Numbered from the stretch's first letter, positions 14,188-26,483 are shown. The stretch is DNA of 64,000 bases from Coffea arabica (GCF_036785885.1 NC_092323.1:5744501-5808500), one strand, 5' to 3'. Translations and numbers: made by a program. The notes: generated from the letters alone by a model not told the origin.

Positions 14188-14700
14188 CTCTAGGGTTTCG
14201 TTCTCAAATCTATTCGGCTTTGTATATATATATTTTTTGCGGGAAGGAGAGACGAGAGAATGGAGAAGCTTGGAGAACAAGGTTAGAAGACGATGAAGAG
14301 GGGATAGAAAGAACCGTGAGGCTGTTGAAACCGTTAAAAACGAAGGGAAGGGGTGACAGAGGACGACAAAATGACTATGTCAGCTGCGTATATATATACT
14401 ACCACTCCCTCCTTCATTTAATGTTGGAGTATTTATTTGTCTGGATATTATATAAATTAAACGAAAACGGGACAGGAAAAAGAGCAACCGACCGTGACCC
14501 GAGACCGCGAATTAGTGAGCTCGACCGGGAGGGAAAAAGGCTGCGGGGTCGTGGCGGTTGTCAAATATAAAATATATAAATATGCTGACAAAAACTTGAG
14601 CCAACAGTGCACTGTAGATCCCGCTTAAACTTCTGCTCCTCTTGGACCCGGGCGGCACGCTTGACAACTAATAAGAAACTTCGTATCTGGACGTAATGAA
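14188..14700 (-). promoter_or_regulatory. 5' UTR and proximal promoter region of NAPRT
   Basis: Upstream of the NAPRT start, minus-strand TATA-rich tracts occur at about 14220-14233 and 14387-14399; the second, roughly 200 bp upstream of the ATG, is the better TATA candidate. The rest is GC-mixed sequence without ORFs of known family. The transcription start cannot be fixed from sequence alone. Confidence 0.35.
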
Positions 14701-14717
14701 GTACGATGATTTCGACC

Positions 14718-14874
14718 GTGTTTGGATCGTAAATTATTATACCTTATTTACATACACTAATTTATTTATATCATTGATGTGTATCATGAATTGTATCATT
14801 CATATACATCAAATAAAAAAAGTGTTACAATATATTTTTCGCAAAATTATCTTAAATAATTACTATCCAAACAC
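14718..14874. mobile_element. MITE-like element with 15-bp TIRs
   Basis: AT-rich 157-bp segment. The left end GTGTTTGGATCGTAA matches the reverse complement of the right end at 14 of 15 positions (right end TTACTATCCAAACAC). No coding capacity. I could not see a clean target-site duplication, so superfamily (hAT-like by end sequence) is inference. Confidence 0.6.
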
Positions 14875-15531
14875 ACATAGTTAATTATAGTTATATTAGA
14901 ATATAATCAAACAATCTAAAATATATGGGTATGAAATAGAAATTAATAGGTTAGAAGATTAAACAAAGCAGTTTAGTTATATTAGAATACAATGAACCGT
15001 CAAAATTCCGACAGATATGAGAACTTGCTATTTTCGATTTAAGTTATTGTTTACGATTAGTATTAAACTCAAAATTATTTTTTTGATTTTTTTAAAAAAA
15101 ATTTAAAGAGAGAATTTAAATCATACAAAGAAGAATGAGAATAGAGAGTTGAATCAGACAAGATTTCCGATTAATATCAATAGTTTGTGAATCTAAATGT
15201 GACAAATGTCTTTTCGGTGTTTTCTCTTGCAAGTTAGCGTTCTAAACTAAAAGCATAGCCAATCAACTAGTATGATCGATTAGTTGGTCAAAATACAAGG
15301 AAATCTAGACAGCAGTTGGTTAGATTTGTAGAAATTACTCCTATGTTGAGCTGCACGTCTGGGGTTATAGAATAAAGGACTTAGTCATTTATAATATTGA
15401 GCTATATATCTAAAGATGGAATGGTAATCTTATGAATAATTCTTGACGTGACAACGAAGATACGTGGCTTAGTCATCCGCTTAGTTTTAGAAAAATTGGA
15501 ACGCCTCTTAACACACTAGAATATGGATAAA

Positions 15532-15702
15532 CATTTGGATAGAGTGTTATTTGAAATATTATTTGGAATAATTACTGTAACACTTTTTATAATGTAATAT
15601 ATACAGGATAAAAGGTGATTGAAAATATAAAAAAAAAATCGGTTAAAAAATGTATTTATGATCCAAACGAAATATTATTTGAAAAAATGAGATATCCAAA
15701 CA
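15532..15702. mobile_element. MITE-like element, family A copy 1
   Basis: Begins CATTTGGATAGAGTGTTA and ends GATATCCAAACA, so short terminal inverted repeats TTTGGATA/TATCCAAA flank an AT-rich, non-coding core. The core matches the element at 23208-23375 in the same orientation over nearly its full length. Confidence 0.65.
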
Positions 15703-15750
15703 AGGGCATTTTACTAAAGCAATGTAATAACGATACTAAACTTGGTTCGG

Positions 15751-15885
15751 ATTTGGATTGCATTTTTCTGGATTTTTTATAGAAAAATTACTGTAACGAT
15801 TTGATATATGTGAGGTAAAAAGGTGATAGAAAAATGTGTTCACGGAAAACGTAACAATTTTTCTGAGAAAAATCACAATCCAAAC
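15751..15885. mobile_element. MITE-like element, family B copy 1
   Basis: Ends are TTTGGATTGCATTTTT on the left and CAATCCAAAC on the right. The core (GATTTGATATATGTGAGG, AGAAAAATGTGTTCACGG) is found in reverse complement at 23561-23684. It sits less than 60 bp from family A copy 1. Confidence 0.65.
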
Positions 15886-17576
15886 GGGGCCTAAGTGCAT
15901 ATAAGCAACTAGTGCCTAATTTTCCTCTTTAATGTTTGTTTGTAGGGCCTTTTTGGTCCTAAGTTTGACATGACAATCTGAAGAATCAAACTTTCGTTGG
16001 ACTTTCTGAAGCGACAAGGAAATGTAGTAAACCACAGCTGGAGAAGATGTCGTGTTCAACAATGCCCGCCCCTTAAGCAAACGCCAACGTTTGGTTGTCT
16101 TCCGTAATCAAGTTGAATTTGAAAGTCGAAACGCAAAAATCCTGCAACAAGTTTGCAAATGTTACATGCTCTCTTATCCTGTCAGCCTCTTGTTTTTTTC
16201 TTTTTTTCCCTCTTTCTCTTTCAATCAAGTGCTTATTGGAAACTAGACACTGTACAAATTTTCCTGTGCTTATTAGAACCCAAGACTAACGCGTTTAATC
16301 TTTTCTTGGTGTCCTGGAGCCGTGTCCAACACTCAAAGCTGGAAAGCATCCTTCGTTTCGTCTAAATTTTTATGCACTGCCGGTCAGTCCTGACATCAAG
16401 AACAGTTCCACCGAATATATTACTGAGATAGAACATTTATAGAACATTTGTTTCCTTGTTTTGATTAGCCAAATTGGAATCCAATACCCCATCATCCCAG
16501 TGAGGAAGGAGTATACCATCAACCCTAAGACTTGAAGCTTGGCGTTGCTAAGACGCTAACGAGTTCTCATAGCAAAAGGCGAACAATTTTCATGAGACAG
16601 GGAGACTAAAGCAAAATAGGGGCTGTGTCCCTGTGGAGTTGGTGGATTGCGTAATACATTCATCAGTCCTAAACTAGTGACTTCGATCCTCCCTGAAACA
16701 CACGTGAAAACTGATTACGCTGTTCATATTTTCTCCAACAGACGAAGGATTACATTCTAGCTGCAGAATGAATGTATAAAGACCACCAAGCTTATCCAAT
16801 TCAACAGATTGTGTGATCGCAATAGCTTCGTAAGCGCCAAGAAATGGTACTATTAGATTAGACATAGTGAGCAGCCATACGCTTTCTGCAACAGTAGAGA
16901 ATCTAGAGTTCACTTGTAGACGTCCAATTCTAACATAAACAACAGTAAATCAGCTAATCCTCGAGTCAGTAAAACTCGTACTCCCAGGCATCACACGAGC
17001 AGATGTAATTGTCGCGAGAGTGTTCTGGTGTTACCAAATGCCACAGGAGTCGCTGATTCCCCGTTTTTGAGATTCTCAAAAGTCGCATCTTTCTGCTTTG
17101 ATACTATCGTCAACCAATGGACTCGGTCCGGTCTGTGTGCTGGTTAAAGAAAAGGATAAAATCGAAGATTAGAGTTACCGAGTACAACTGATGGATTAAA
17201 GAAACGCCTCTCTTGACTGAAATTACCCATCTACTTGTGACAAAAGAAGATTTTTGCACTCCATATTTTTAAGCAGCCTTCCTCCCGATTGATCCCTTCC
17301 AAGGACCCATGCTTCCAGAATATTTTGCTCCAAACCAGATGGTAGTGCATTGAGAGCAGCTGATCCTGTTGCTTCAGCTCCTATATGCTTCGCTGTTCAT
17401 GCGCATTAGATTAGAGCAGGATAAAGCAAGTGCATCTGCACTCCAGTTGCTAATTTCGGGCCCTTTTATTTGGAAAAAAGAAATTGCTATAATCTTACTT
17501 CAAGACAAGGTACCAAAAATCTTATTCAGAATATGCCAAAACAGTTGATCAAGTATAGAGTTTACATGCAGGTGAG

Positions 17577-20549
17577 TCACAACCCACCTACTGATTTTCT
17601 TCTAGAAAGATCCTGGTTTGCTTGTTGATTGGGTGATTTCTGCCCCATGCAAGTTCCCTTCTAAGAAACAAAGTTCAGTGTCAGACTACTAGGACTTCTA
17701 TTGCACAACAGCAGAATATACTAGAGTTACCTTAGAAGTTCCAGGTAGCGGGAACTGAATTGGTCTGTGATTACCATGAATAATTGATGCTGGTGCAAAT
17801 GCATCTTCTGAATCACTTAGCTTGGATTGATTAACATCTGATGCCTGCTTAGCTTTCTTAAAATTGTCAGGTAGATTGAACAGGATATTAGTAGGGGTAA
17901 CCGGCTTCAGGGGAAGTGCACTCGCCAAGCTCATGTCCAAGGATCTGTTACCCTCGTAGCCCGTTCTTGTTTCAGAAACTTGATTCGATGGCAACACTCC
18001 AGGAAGACACATGGGATATAGGCTTAAACCATTTCTCACTGTCAACAACTGGAGAAGCATAATTTTCCAAGATGAATAAGCATTAAGTGATGAACACAAA
18101 AACAACTGGCAAAGAGGAATATTAATTGGGGAAAGAATGCTCATAAAAACACCTTAGACACATGGAATGTAACAAGTTCTACAGAAACCTCGAGTTTAAA
18201 AGTGAAAATGATAACCTTTCACATCTACAAGTCGAAGAAGGAAAGCTGCAGGATGCCAAAGAGATATGACAATATCATAACAGCAACTGGGGGGAAAAAG
18301 GAAAAAAAGTATAAGAAAAAAGGTGGGGGGGGCAGGGAGAGAAGCCTCTGAAGTTAACTAATTTTGGCTTAAATTGTCAAGGACATAATTTAACACAGTT
18401 CTAACAACCAACAAACCTGAAAATAATTGTAAAACAAATTTGTTTCTCAGAAAGCTAGATTCATCGTAAGTAGCTAAATTCTTCTACAAAATGAAAGCAC
18501 CACTATAAAGTCAAAAGGCACATGCTTACAATTTGACAAATGCCCAACTAGACTGCAAAGACCTCAAATCAAATGGATGAACAGAATAGCTATTAGCTGT
18601 TATGTACATTTCTAATCCTGAGATTTTCGGACTTTATTTTGTTTTTGAGTCCATAAGCAGCACACAAGAACAGGGTCATCCAATGTCTGGGGGCATATGC
18701 TCAGAGAAATGATCCAGTGGTAGAATAAACCTGGGCCAGCAACACGATCTGAAGACTCAGCAGCTATAACATGTACTTCTATTTTGAAATTTTCCATCTT
18801 GTGCAGTTTTGGCGGCCAAGTTGTTGTGGTCTTAATTACAGTTAACGCACTACAGAAACAAGCATTCTAGGTGTAATTTATTTCCTCTGAGACTCAGACA
18901 TGCATTTCAAGCTTCATCAGTTTTTCTACACCATAGATACCTTTGATCAGAAGGACACGACGAGAAAGTGATAATGGAAGGATGTTGGACTTTGGTCCGC
19001 CAAAGCCATGGACCTACGAATTGGAGTTTGGGATGACAAATTAACCTTATGTAATCATGTAGCTGAATTTCTTCTTACGTTTATAGGCATCAAATCATTG
19101 TCTACCTCATGCACCTAAGGTCATGAGGAAGGATTAAAAACTCAGAATCTAAAAGCTGTTGCTGTATGCTTGATCAACAAGAAAGACATGCCAGTTAAAA
19201 CTCGAGCAAAGGCAGAAGAAATAGCAAAGCTCAATTGACTAGTCATCCTAGTTGATAAAGTTGCAATTGACTAGTAATCCTACAGAAGAAAGACGCGCAC
19301 TTGCTGGAAAAGCTACTGAAACTATTGCTACAGCTATAGGGTACTTTTCAAAACCGCACAACCTGTCAGGATTAATGTGTATTTCAAGTTCATGGCCTGC
19401 TTCAACGTTTGATGTAAAAAGAAGAATACATAAATAAAACTAAATCTGGAGGCTCACAGAAAACCACATACTGCGAAAATTAGTATAATGGGCAACGCAC
19501 CTGTACTTGTAGCTGAAGTTGCTTGAGGTACTCAATGGCTTCATCAAGCATTGAAGCCTTATCGGTCTAATGCAGACACACAAAACAAACATAGATTAAC
19601 ACCAAACAGCATTCAACTTAACCAACTAAAATTCCACCAAATTGCTCCTCTGGAATCTGGATGATCTTACCAGTATTAATCAACTATCATTCTACTTGCT
19701 GAGCAACAGAATAAGTCAAATTTACCTTGTTCGAATTGGGTATCAGATTTTGTAGCGCTTTCATTTTCTCATTTATCCTGCTCCTCCTCCTCTGTCCAAT
19801 ATACCAAACTCATGAAAACCAACGACATGCAGGCGTTATTACAAAATACACACATACACTTACAGTACATCAAAATTTCAAAAAAGAAATCAACGTGAAA
19901 TTTGTTCACCATATTAATTAGTTAACTTAGAGCGACCTTTTCAGATAAGTTATGAACTTCAGCTGCTCTACTCCTCTTGGACGCGTTGTAGGGTGCAGTT
20001 GGCTTAACCATAGCCTCCTCCAGCACTTCCAAACCCTGCAACATGATTCCATCAGCTAAATAAGCAAAACATAGACATGCATCTCTCGAAAGTAATTGGA
20101 TATGGGGCATGCAAAAATTGCATGAGGAACTGAAAATACAGAATACTTGTTTATCTGAGTTCATAATACAATACCTCACTTTCACAATCATAGTCATTGA
20201 GATCATTATCCATCGTTGCAACAGAAACCGAAGAAGATGACACATTCACTCCACTCTCCTGGCAAAAAGACCCCAACCCCGGAGAAGTAAAACCCCCACC
20301 GTAAGACCAGTGCTGCAGTCCAGCTGAAGGGGCCTCCGGTATAGAGATCCGCTCAGTACCGGAAACCAAATGCAACCCACAACCTTGATTTCCAGGATAA
20401 GACTGCACCTCGTTACCCTTCTGAGCCATAAAACTTGTGGAAGAAGAAGTACGTGATCGAAGCATAATTTGATGCAAGAAAAGAGAAAAATCGTCCGGGT
20501 CATCTGGGGATGAAGAAGAGCAGTTTGCTGTATCGTACAAGTTCGCCAT
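17577..20549 (-). CDS. SPT/ALC-like: bHLH transcription factor of the SPATULA/ALCATRAZ group
   Basis: Exons in transcript order: 20549-20175, 20035-19937, 19791-19726, 19566-19501, 18048-17731, 17660-17577; 335 aa. The bHLH domain spans about residues 145-202. The basic region KRSRAAEVHNLSEKRRR has the H153-E157-R161 pattern that reads E-box/G-box half-sites, followed by helix 1 NEKMKALQNLIPNSNK, loop TDKASM and helix 2 LDEAIEYLKQLQLQVQ. This bHLH, plus the following RNGLSLYPMCLPG, is diagnostic of SPT and ALC, which pattern carpel margins and fruit dehiscence and act redundantly in Arabidopsis. The N-terminus (125 aa) is Ser-rich with an acidic stretch before the domain. No active-phytochrome-binding motif as in PIFs is evident. 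The last exon could be extended by splicing at 17589; I chose the direct TGA. One gene here may stand for both Arabidopsis paralogues. Confidence 0.9.
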
Positions 20550-21460
20550 TAAGCAAAAATATCAGTTTGACTTGAGTATGTTTTGAGTTCTTGAGCTTCG
20601 TTATGGGTTGTCTGAAACAGCTGAAAGTGTTAGCATTACTTCAGTGCGCAGGACTGCTAGAATTATTTTAGGCTTTGGATGCAAGTTGAGAAAAAGCAAA
20701 AGGGTAGGGTGGAGAACTGAGAAGTTCCGCGGCGGGGGTCCAGAGGATTTAAATAGTATATTAAAATTGTCGGAATGGAAATGAATATGAAGAAGAAGAA
20801 GAAGAAAGAAGAAGGGCAGAATTGAGGTTTGACCAGTCTACTTTTGTTCTGGGAACTGTAACAAACGGCAACGGCGAACAGTGAACAGTCTTTCACGACT
20901 GGCCCAGACTGACCATAGTATGGAGGGAGGGTATGGCGCGGTTTTCCTTAGAAAGCGGTGAAAAGAAAGTTGACAATGGGAGTTGGGAGTTCAGGTCTGG
21001 TGTAAGCAACTTTAAGCCGCACCCGCACGTGAGACACACTAGTAGTATTCTGCCTGCTTGCTTGCTCGCAGATCCAGAGGGCTGGCTGTCTAGCACCGTC
21101 CTCCTCCTCTTTTTTTTTTTTTTTTTGTGGCAAATATTTGATGCAGCTTGGATTTTAATGCTAGAATAATTTTATAAAAATAACAAAATTGTCCCTTCAA
21201 ATTCCAAATTTTCAGTTCTCACATTAACCAGCAGCCTTTCTTTTCATTGTTGAAACGTAACTCCGTTTGGGTAAAATGCAGCCTCGAGAGCTTCTTTGTT
21301 GCAGCTGCCTCTTCAACCGATTTATATGAAAAAAAACTATGCGGCAATTGCATTTAAATAAACTATCTCTATATATTCAAGATATAAACAAAACTTAAAA
21401 ACACGTTTAAATTCTTACGTATACATCTATCTAATTTTGAAATACTCTACCATACAAACC
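20550..21460 (-). promoter_or_regulatory. Upstream region of the bHLH gene
   Basis: Non-coding 0.9 kb between the bHLH start codon and the foldback. Contains a minus-strand (CTT)n-type pyrimidine tract at about 20790-20815 and a T-run near 21111-21126. Open frames on both strands at 20.66-21.17 kb are low-complexity. No clear TATA box could be chosen. Confidence 0.35.
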
Positions 21461-22427
21461 GCAACGGATCCTCTGTACCACAACTCTGTCTCACACCCTA
21501 TCCCACCCCTCCTAAACTTGCCAAGTGTCCTTTTATTAACCCAATCCTGAAACAACCCAACTCGAACCATGTTTATTTAATTAACCGATTAATCGGGCTG
21601 AGAAGCTTAATCTCTATAACCAAAATCAATTAAAATAAAAACCCAAAAAACAAAATTAGAGATTAAACAAGGCACAAAAAAAAAACCCCACAAGGCCATG
21701 AAATCGGTTTCCCATCAGATTTCACTCCTCCTCAAAAGCTTCATCACAAAATTCGGGCAGGACAACAAAGTGCAATTCAACGCAGCAGGCCACGATTCTG
21801 GTTTCCCATCAGATTGGTATCCTTCTCAAAACCTTCATCACAAAGTGCATATGAAGCGCCACATGAATAACGCAATTCGTTGCATATGAAGAGTACTTAT
21901 TTGAAGGAAAATTCACCTACGTACCTTGCTCCGTTGAAGACTAGCTTTAGTTTAGGAGAAAAGGCTTTAGTTCTCAGACCACAAAAGTGTTAATCTCTGG
22001 AGGGATGCGTTGCGATGAAGCTTTTGAAGATGAATGGTGAAGATGATGAACTCGGACAGCCCTGCTGCGTTGCGATTCTGGTTTTGAGAAGGATACCAAT
22101 CTGATGGGAAACCAGAATCGTGGCCTCCTGCCCGAATTTTGTGATGAAGCTTTTGAGGAGGAGTGAAATCTGATGGGATACCGATTTCGTGGCCTTGTGG
22201 GGTTTTTTTTTTGTGCCTTGTTTAATCTCTAATTTTGTTTTTTGGGTTTTTATTTTAATTGATTTTGGTTATAGAGATTAAGCTTCTCAGCCCGATTAAT
22301 CGGTTAATTAAATAAACATGGTTCGAGTTGGGTTGTTTCAGGATTGGGTTAATAAAAGGACACTTAGCAAGTTTAGGAAGGGTGGGATAGGGTGTGAGAC
22401 AGGGTTATGGTACAGAGGATCCGTTGC
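21461..22427. repeat. 967-bp foldback (large inverted repeat)
   Basis: The left arm starts GCAACGGATCCTCTGTACCA and the right arm ends with its reverse complement at 22421-22427. Arms of about 340-370 bp match with only scattered mismatches (shared landmarks: CACACCCTATCCCACCC, AATCCTGAAACAACCCAACT, TTAATTAACCGATTAATCGG, AATCTCTATAACCAAAATCA). The loop is roughly 250 bp (about 21835-22080). The left arm has about 25-35 bp extra near 21763-21795. Within each arm two related ~45-bp units occur, both with CCCATCAGATT and CTTCATCACAAA. No transposase and no convincing target-site duplication. Could be a foldback/Mutator-type non-autonomous element or a hairpin-RNA source. Confidence 0.9.
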
Positions 22428-23207
22428 CCATTTTACCTTGATCCGCGAACGGGCTCCAAGCCGCACGGACTTATCCGCGGATCACCGTCACCATCTGAGC
22501 ATGGGTCTGATCAAGATCCCCGCAAAAATTCGTCCATAAATGCAGCCTATGGATCAAATTTTTTGTTACTGCTAATTTGGATCTACGGAGGGAATCCGCG
22601 TCTTGCCAAAACTGTACGCGAAAACCGATTCATTTTCGATTTAGTATAGTTGCAGCGTATAAGTAGGCATTCTTTTCGGTTTAAAATACTTGTAACCTAT
22701 AAATAGACTTCCCTAGAGTTTATTTTGAGTGCATTTCACAATTTTAATCAAAATTTAACACAATTATTTTGGGTTTATACCTGAAAATAATGAAATTCTT
22801 ATTAAATCCTGATTTTTTTAGGATTAATTTTTTTAAAATAAGTATGAAAATTTGAACTCGAGACCTCTTATTTAAAATTCCTTCTATTTTACCATTTAAT
22901 CCAACCCTCCTCTTTTATGGTTGATCGTAAATCACTCTTCATTCTTTATTTTTGAATTTATTCATGTAACTTTTTGTGTATAAATCTTTTCATTGTCGTG
23001 TCAAATTTGGTCCTCAGTGCACCAATCTGCGTTAGATCCTTTATGGCGGCCAATACAAGAATTCAGTAGTTTTTTTTTTTTTTTCATTATTCTGCTTCTT
23101 TTTCTATCCTAGTTGTTTTGGGAGTTTTATATTACTTAAGTAGTTTTCCCTATTTTATTATTTTCTAATGTGTTTTTAATACCTCTGTCCCTATTTTATA
23201 AACACTT
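22428..23207. other. Intergenic, no gene recognised
   Basis: The first 200 bp after the foldback are less AT-rich and hold two short overlapping frames (22318-22539 and 22407-22649, +), neither with a known family. The rest is AT-rich. Confidence 0.5.
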
Positions 23208-23375
23208 TGTTTGGATAGAGTATTAATTGAAATATTACTTGGAATAATTACCGTAATATTTTTTGTAACGTGATATATGTGAGATAAAAAGATAGTTGAG
23301 AATATAAAAAAGTGGGTTGAAAAATGTGTTTATGATGTAAGCGTAATATTATTTGAAAAAATTTGCTATCCAAAT
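23208..23375. mobile_element. MITE-like element, family A copy 2
   Basis: Starts TGTTTGGATAGAGTATTA and ends GCTATCCAAA. Same orientation and core as the copy at 15532-15702 (shared AATAATTAC, GTAATATT, AAAAATGTGTTTATGAT blocks). Non-coding. Confidence 0.65.
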
Positions 23376-23560
23376 AATTTTTTGTGTCGATTGCTTTTTC
23401 AACATTAAGATTTTAGGGTTTTTTTTAATCTTTTTTTTTTTTAGGAGTTGATTGGTCATGCATCACTCTTGGATGTTCTCCTTTTGGAATTACTTCGTTT
23501 AATTTTTTTTTCTATTAACATGCTTTCGCTTCTATGTCAAAATTACAGAATTGTTTCCTT

Positions 23561-23684
23561 GTTTGGAAAGCAATTTTTCAAAATATTTTCCGTAAACACA
23601 TTTTTCAATCATTTTTTTATCTCACATATATCAAATCGCTACAGTACTTTTTCTACAAAAAATCTATAAAAATGCAATCCAAAC
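23561..23684. mobile_element. MITE-like element, family B copy 2 (inverted)
   Basis: Starts GTTTGGAAAGCAATTTTT and ends AAATGCAATCCAAAC. It is the reverse complement of the family B copy at 15751-15885: TCACATATATCAAATCG matches CGATTTGATATATGTGA there. Confidence 0.65.
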
Positions 23685-24448
23685 ATCACCTCACGTCATT
23701 CTTAATCTAAAATGCACGCATAGTTTGAGAATTGAAAATGTCTATCATGACGCTGCAACTGTTATGCTATGGCGATTAACAAACACAGCTGATGGTATCC
23801 TTTCCCTGTCAAACTCGTTATGGAACGCAGATCACTAAATAAACATGTTTGTGTAAAACTAAGATACGAGGAGCTTCATCTTATAGTCGTAATATTAAAG
23901 GCGGTTGGCGAAAAGTTGAAGAGCGTTCACGACATTTTGATTTCAATGTCCATCTTTCATTTGGTACGCAAGACTTCTAAGCTTACTCAATAGTCAACGT
24001 CCACGTGTCGTCAGAGTTTTACCTCAAAGAAGATGTAGCGTGAGCTCATTGTTACCATTTTGGAGTGGACAAAAGCAAAAGAGAAGAGATATGTATTTGA
24101 CTCGTTACTTCTGTTGACAAGTCATGTTCGAACGCACTATTTAAATATCTCGATGCATTTGGAAAAGGAAAATATTGGGAAGTGTCATTACGCTCCAAAG
24201 AAATAGTATAGCTAGTTAGGGATGACCCTAACATCTGGACCCCATTTTCTCCTGGACCTCGTCTTGACCTATTTAATTGCAAACTTCTAATGTAGATCTA
24301 AAATTTACTAATTAACTTTTGTTTGGTCGACCTTGAAAATGTTTGTTAAGGGGGATAAATATTTTTTTGGTTAAGCTACTTGGAGTTTGTTCAACATAGA
24401 ATAGAAGCAGGTGTTGACGAGTTGTTTTCGGTCAAGTTGGCACCTGGC
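23685..24448. other. Intergenic with a G-box/ABRE-like site
   Basis: No gene recognised. A CCACGTGTCG sequence (G-box/ABRE type) lies at about 24001-24010 but is far from any start codon, so its function is doubtful. A minus-strand frame at 24052-24282 has no recognisable domain. Confidence 0.4.
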
Positions 24449-24881
24449 AGCACGACTGTAGGGGTGCAAACGAGTCGAGTTCGAATCGAGTTTTGGCTAA
24501 TCGAACCAAGCTCGAGTTAATTTTATGAAACTCGAACTCGAGCTCGAACTCGACGAACTCAAAATATCAAGCTCGAGCTCGACTCAAATTCGAGTCGAGC
24601 TCGAGCTTAAAAAATTAAAAAATAATTATTTTTATTTTTATTTTTAAAAAATAAAAAATAATTATTTATTTTTAAAAATGAATAAAATAATAATTTTTTT
24701 AACAAATAATAAAATATTAAGGATATATATATGTAATTTTACTATTAAAATAAAAAATAAAAAATATATATATAATTGAGCTCGCGAGCTAACGAGTTTA
24801 ATGTTTTTGAACTCGAGATCGACTTAATTAGCTCGAACTCAACTCGAGTTCGTATTCGCGAAACACCCCTAAGCACGAGTG
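24449..24881. mobile_element. Non-autonomous DNA transposon with TAGGGGTG ends and 10-bp target duplication
   Basis: The element proper is 24459-24871: it starts TAGGGGTGCAAACGAG and ends AAACACCCCTA. Immediately outside are AGCACGACTG (24449-24458) and AGCACGAGTG (24872-24881), one mismatch in ten, read as a target-site duplication. Subterminal regions are packed with short CTCGAGCTCGA-type palindromes and the centre (about 24610-24770) is nearly pure A+T. A 9-10 bp duplication suggests a Mutator-type mechanism, by inference. Not coding. Confidence 0.8.
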
Positions 24882-25864
24882 ATGGAATGAGTATTAATTA
24901 GACTATTTAATTTAGCAATACTTTATTCTTAGGACCGGCTGGTGATACTACTGAATTACTGACAATCGATGGAAATTGCTCGTACAAAGGGTGCAGTAGG
25001 TGGATAAAACCTTATAGCCTTTTGCTCGACTGCGACGATTCTTTGTTGTTCCCGTGTCTAGCATGATTCATCTGTTGATCAGCGGATTGGACCATTTTGG
25101 CCCCTTGGGAGTGGCTCGACTGGTGTTGGAGTTGCCTAGTTAGGTCCTAATACCGTGTGATGGGGTTCAACTCCTTTTACTGTTTTGTGTATTCTTGGAA
25201 GACAGGGTGCACAAGCGCAGGAAGATTAATCTGGCCGAAGGTTGGAATACTCTCTGTGTTAAAAAAAACAAAGAATTGGACCATTTTGTACCGAGACAGT
25301 ACAATCACTCTGGTATATATACTGTAAAGTGGTTACAACACACATGTTTTGCTAATTACACACGAAAATGTTGTACATAACCATTAAAATTTGAGCTAAT
25401 CTTTGTTGTTAAATTAATATGGAGCGAAGTTCGTGCCCTTTCTTTATCTCTATCAATTACCACCCTCATAACTTATAATGTGATTACAATTTCTATTTTT
25501 TTATAAGACTAAAATCTTATTGCCGTCTAAACTTTTTAATTTGATAAATCAAATATCCATAATTAGATTTTGGCTAGATAATTGATAATTTGGCATTCTT
25601 TTAATTTTAAAAGTAAGCTAAAATATTGTTTTTTTTGTCTCATCATCAAATTAAAAATAAAATAAATTAATTTTCAATAATATATTTATAACAACATAAG
25701 TTGTAAATTATGACTTATAACACGAATTATTAGTAGATTACCATATATACAATATAGTGTCAATATATAAAATTTAATAATCTAGCCAATAATTTGAAAT
25801 AAGAATGATGATTAGATAGTATTGCCAATATCAGATATTCATTTTGATGAATCAACTTGTTTTA
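24882..25864. other. Intergenic, no gene recognised
   Basis: AT-rich. The 61-codon frame at 25195-25380 has no domain and normal splice context is absent. Nothing else is supported. Confidence 0.5.
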
Positions 25865-26143
25865 GCGCCTGTTTGATAATCCAATTGAATACTTAAATTT
25901 AATGAATTCAGATCTTAATATATACACACGCATTTGATGATAAAAAAATAAAATATATGAATTAATTAAATGATGTAGAATTTTCTTAGCATAACTTGCT
26001 CATAAACATAAGGGATAAATTATTGACTTATCATTTAATGTGATACATACTAAAAATATATATTAGATTTAGTACTTAACAATTCAGTAATTCAATTGAT
26101 TCAGGTTTTAGGTTTCAAATTTCTGTTTAATTAAATGCATCCT
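25865..26143. mobile_element. Possible MITE (weak)
   Basis: A segment opening GCCTGTTTGATAATCC and closing GTTTAATTAAATGCATCC. Both halves carry CAATTGAAT and ACTTAA-like subterminal words in inverted order. The ends are imperfect and no target duplication is visible. Confidence 0.35.
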
Positions 26144-26483
26144 TAGTCAAGTTAATCACTAGAAGGAATTTAAAACATCTCTTTAGGATATCCAAAAAGT
26201 GTGCCAAGACATTCTTCGCTCTAAATGAGGTGCTGTCTTCACTCTTAACACTTCATATAACCTAATTAAGTTCTCCTTCTATCTTCTCTCTAACCCCTTA
26301 TATAGCCCAATTATGTTTCCCTGAGCGGTAGAATTGAATGGTATAAATATTCAATAGACTTAAAAGAAAAAAAGTACTATTCATTTTGGCGAGATCTGCC
26401 GTTTTTTTTTTAAAAAAAAAAGATTTTCCGGAACTTTAAACACCCCAACCCTGCACTATCCCGTCCGATCAAACGTCACCTTA

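Larger units (their letters stand above)
14875..17576. other. Intergenic DNA between NAPRT 5' side and bHLH 3' side
   Basis: Apart from the two MITE-like elements at 15.5-15.9 kb, I see no gene. Short frames at 16.05-16.37 kb (+) and 16.67-16.91 kb (-) lack recognisable domains. The last few hundred bases before 17576 should be the 3' UTR of the bHLH gene. Confidence 0.5.

Noticed and set aside
16052-16365. Overlapping + frames in the NAPRT-bHLH gap
   Set aside because: Three overlapping short frames with a Phe-rich T-tract; no domain.
21698-21889. 63-codon frame in the foldback
   Set aside because: Composed of the inverted-repeat sequence itself, no family, no splice context.
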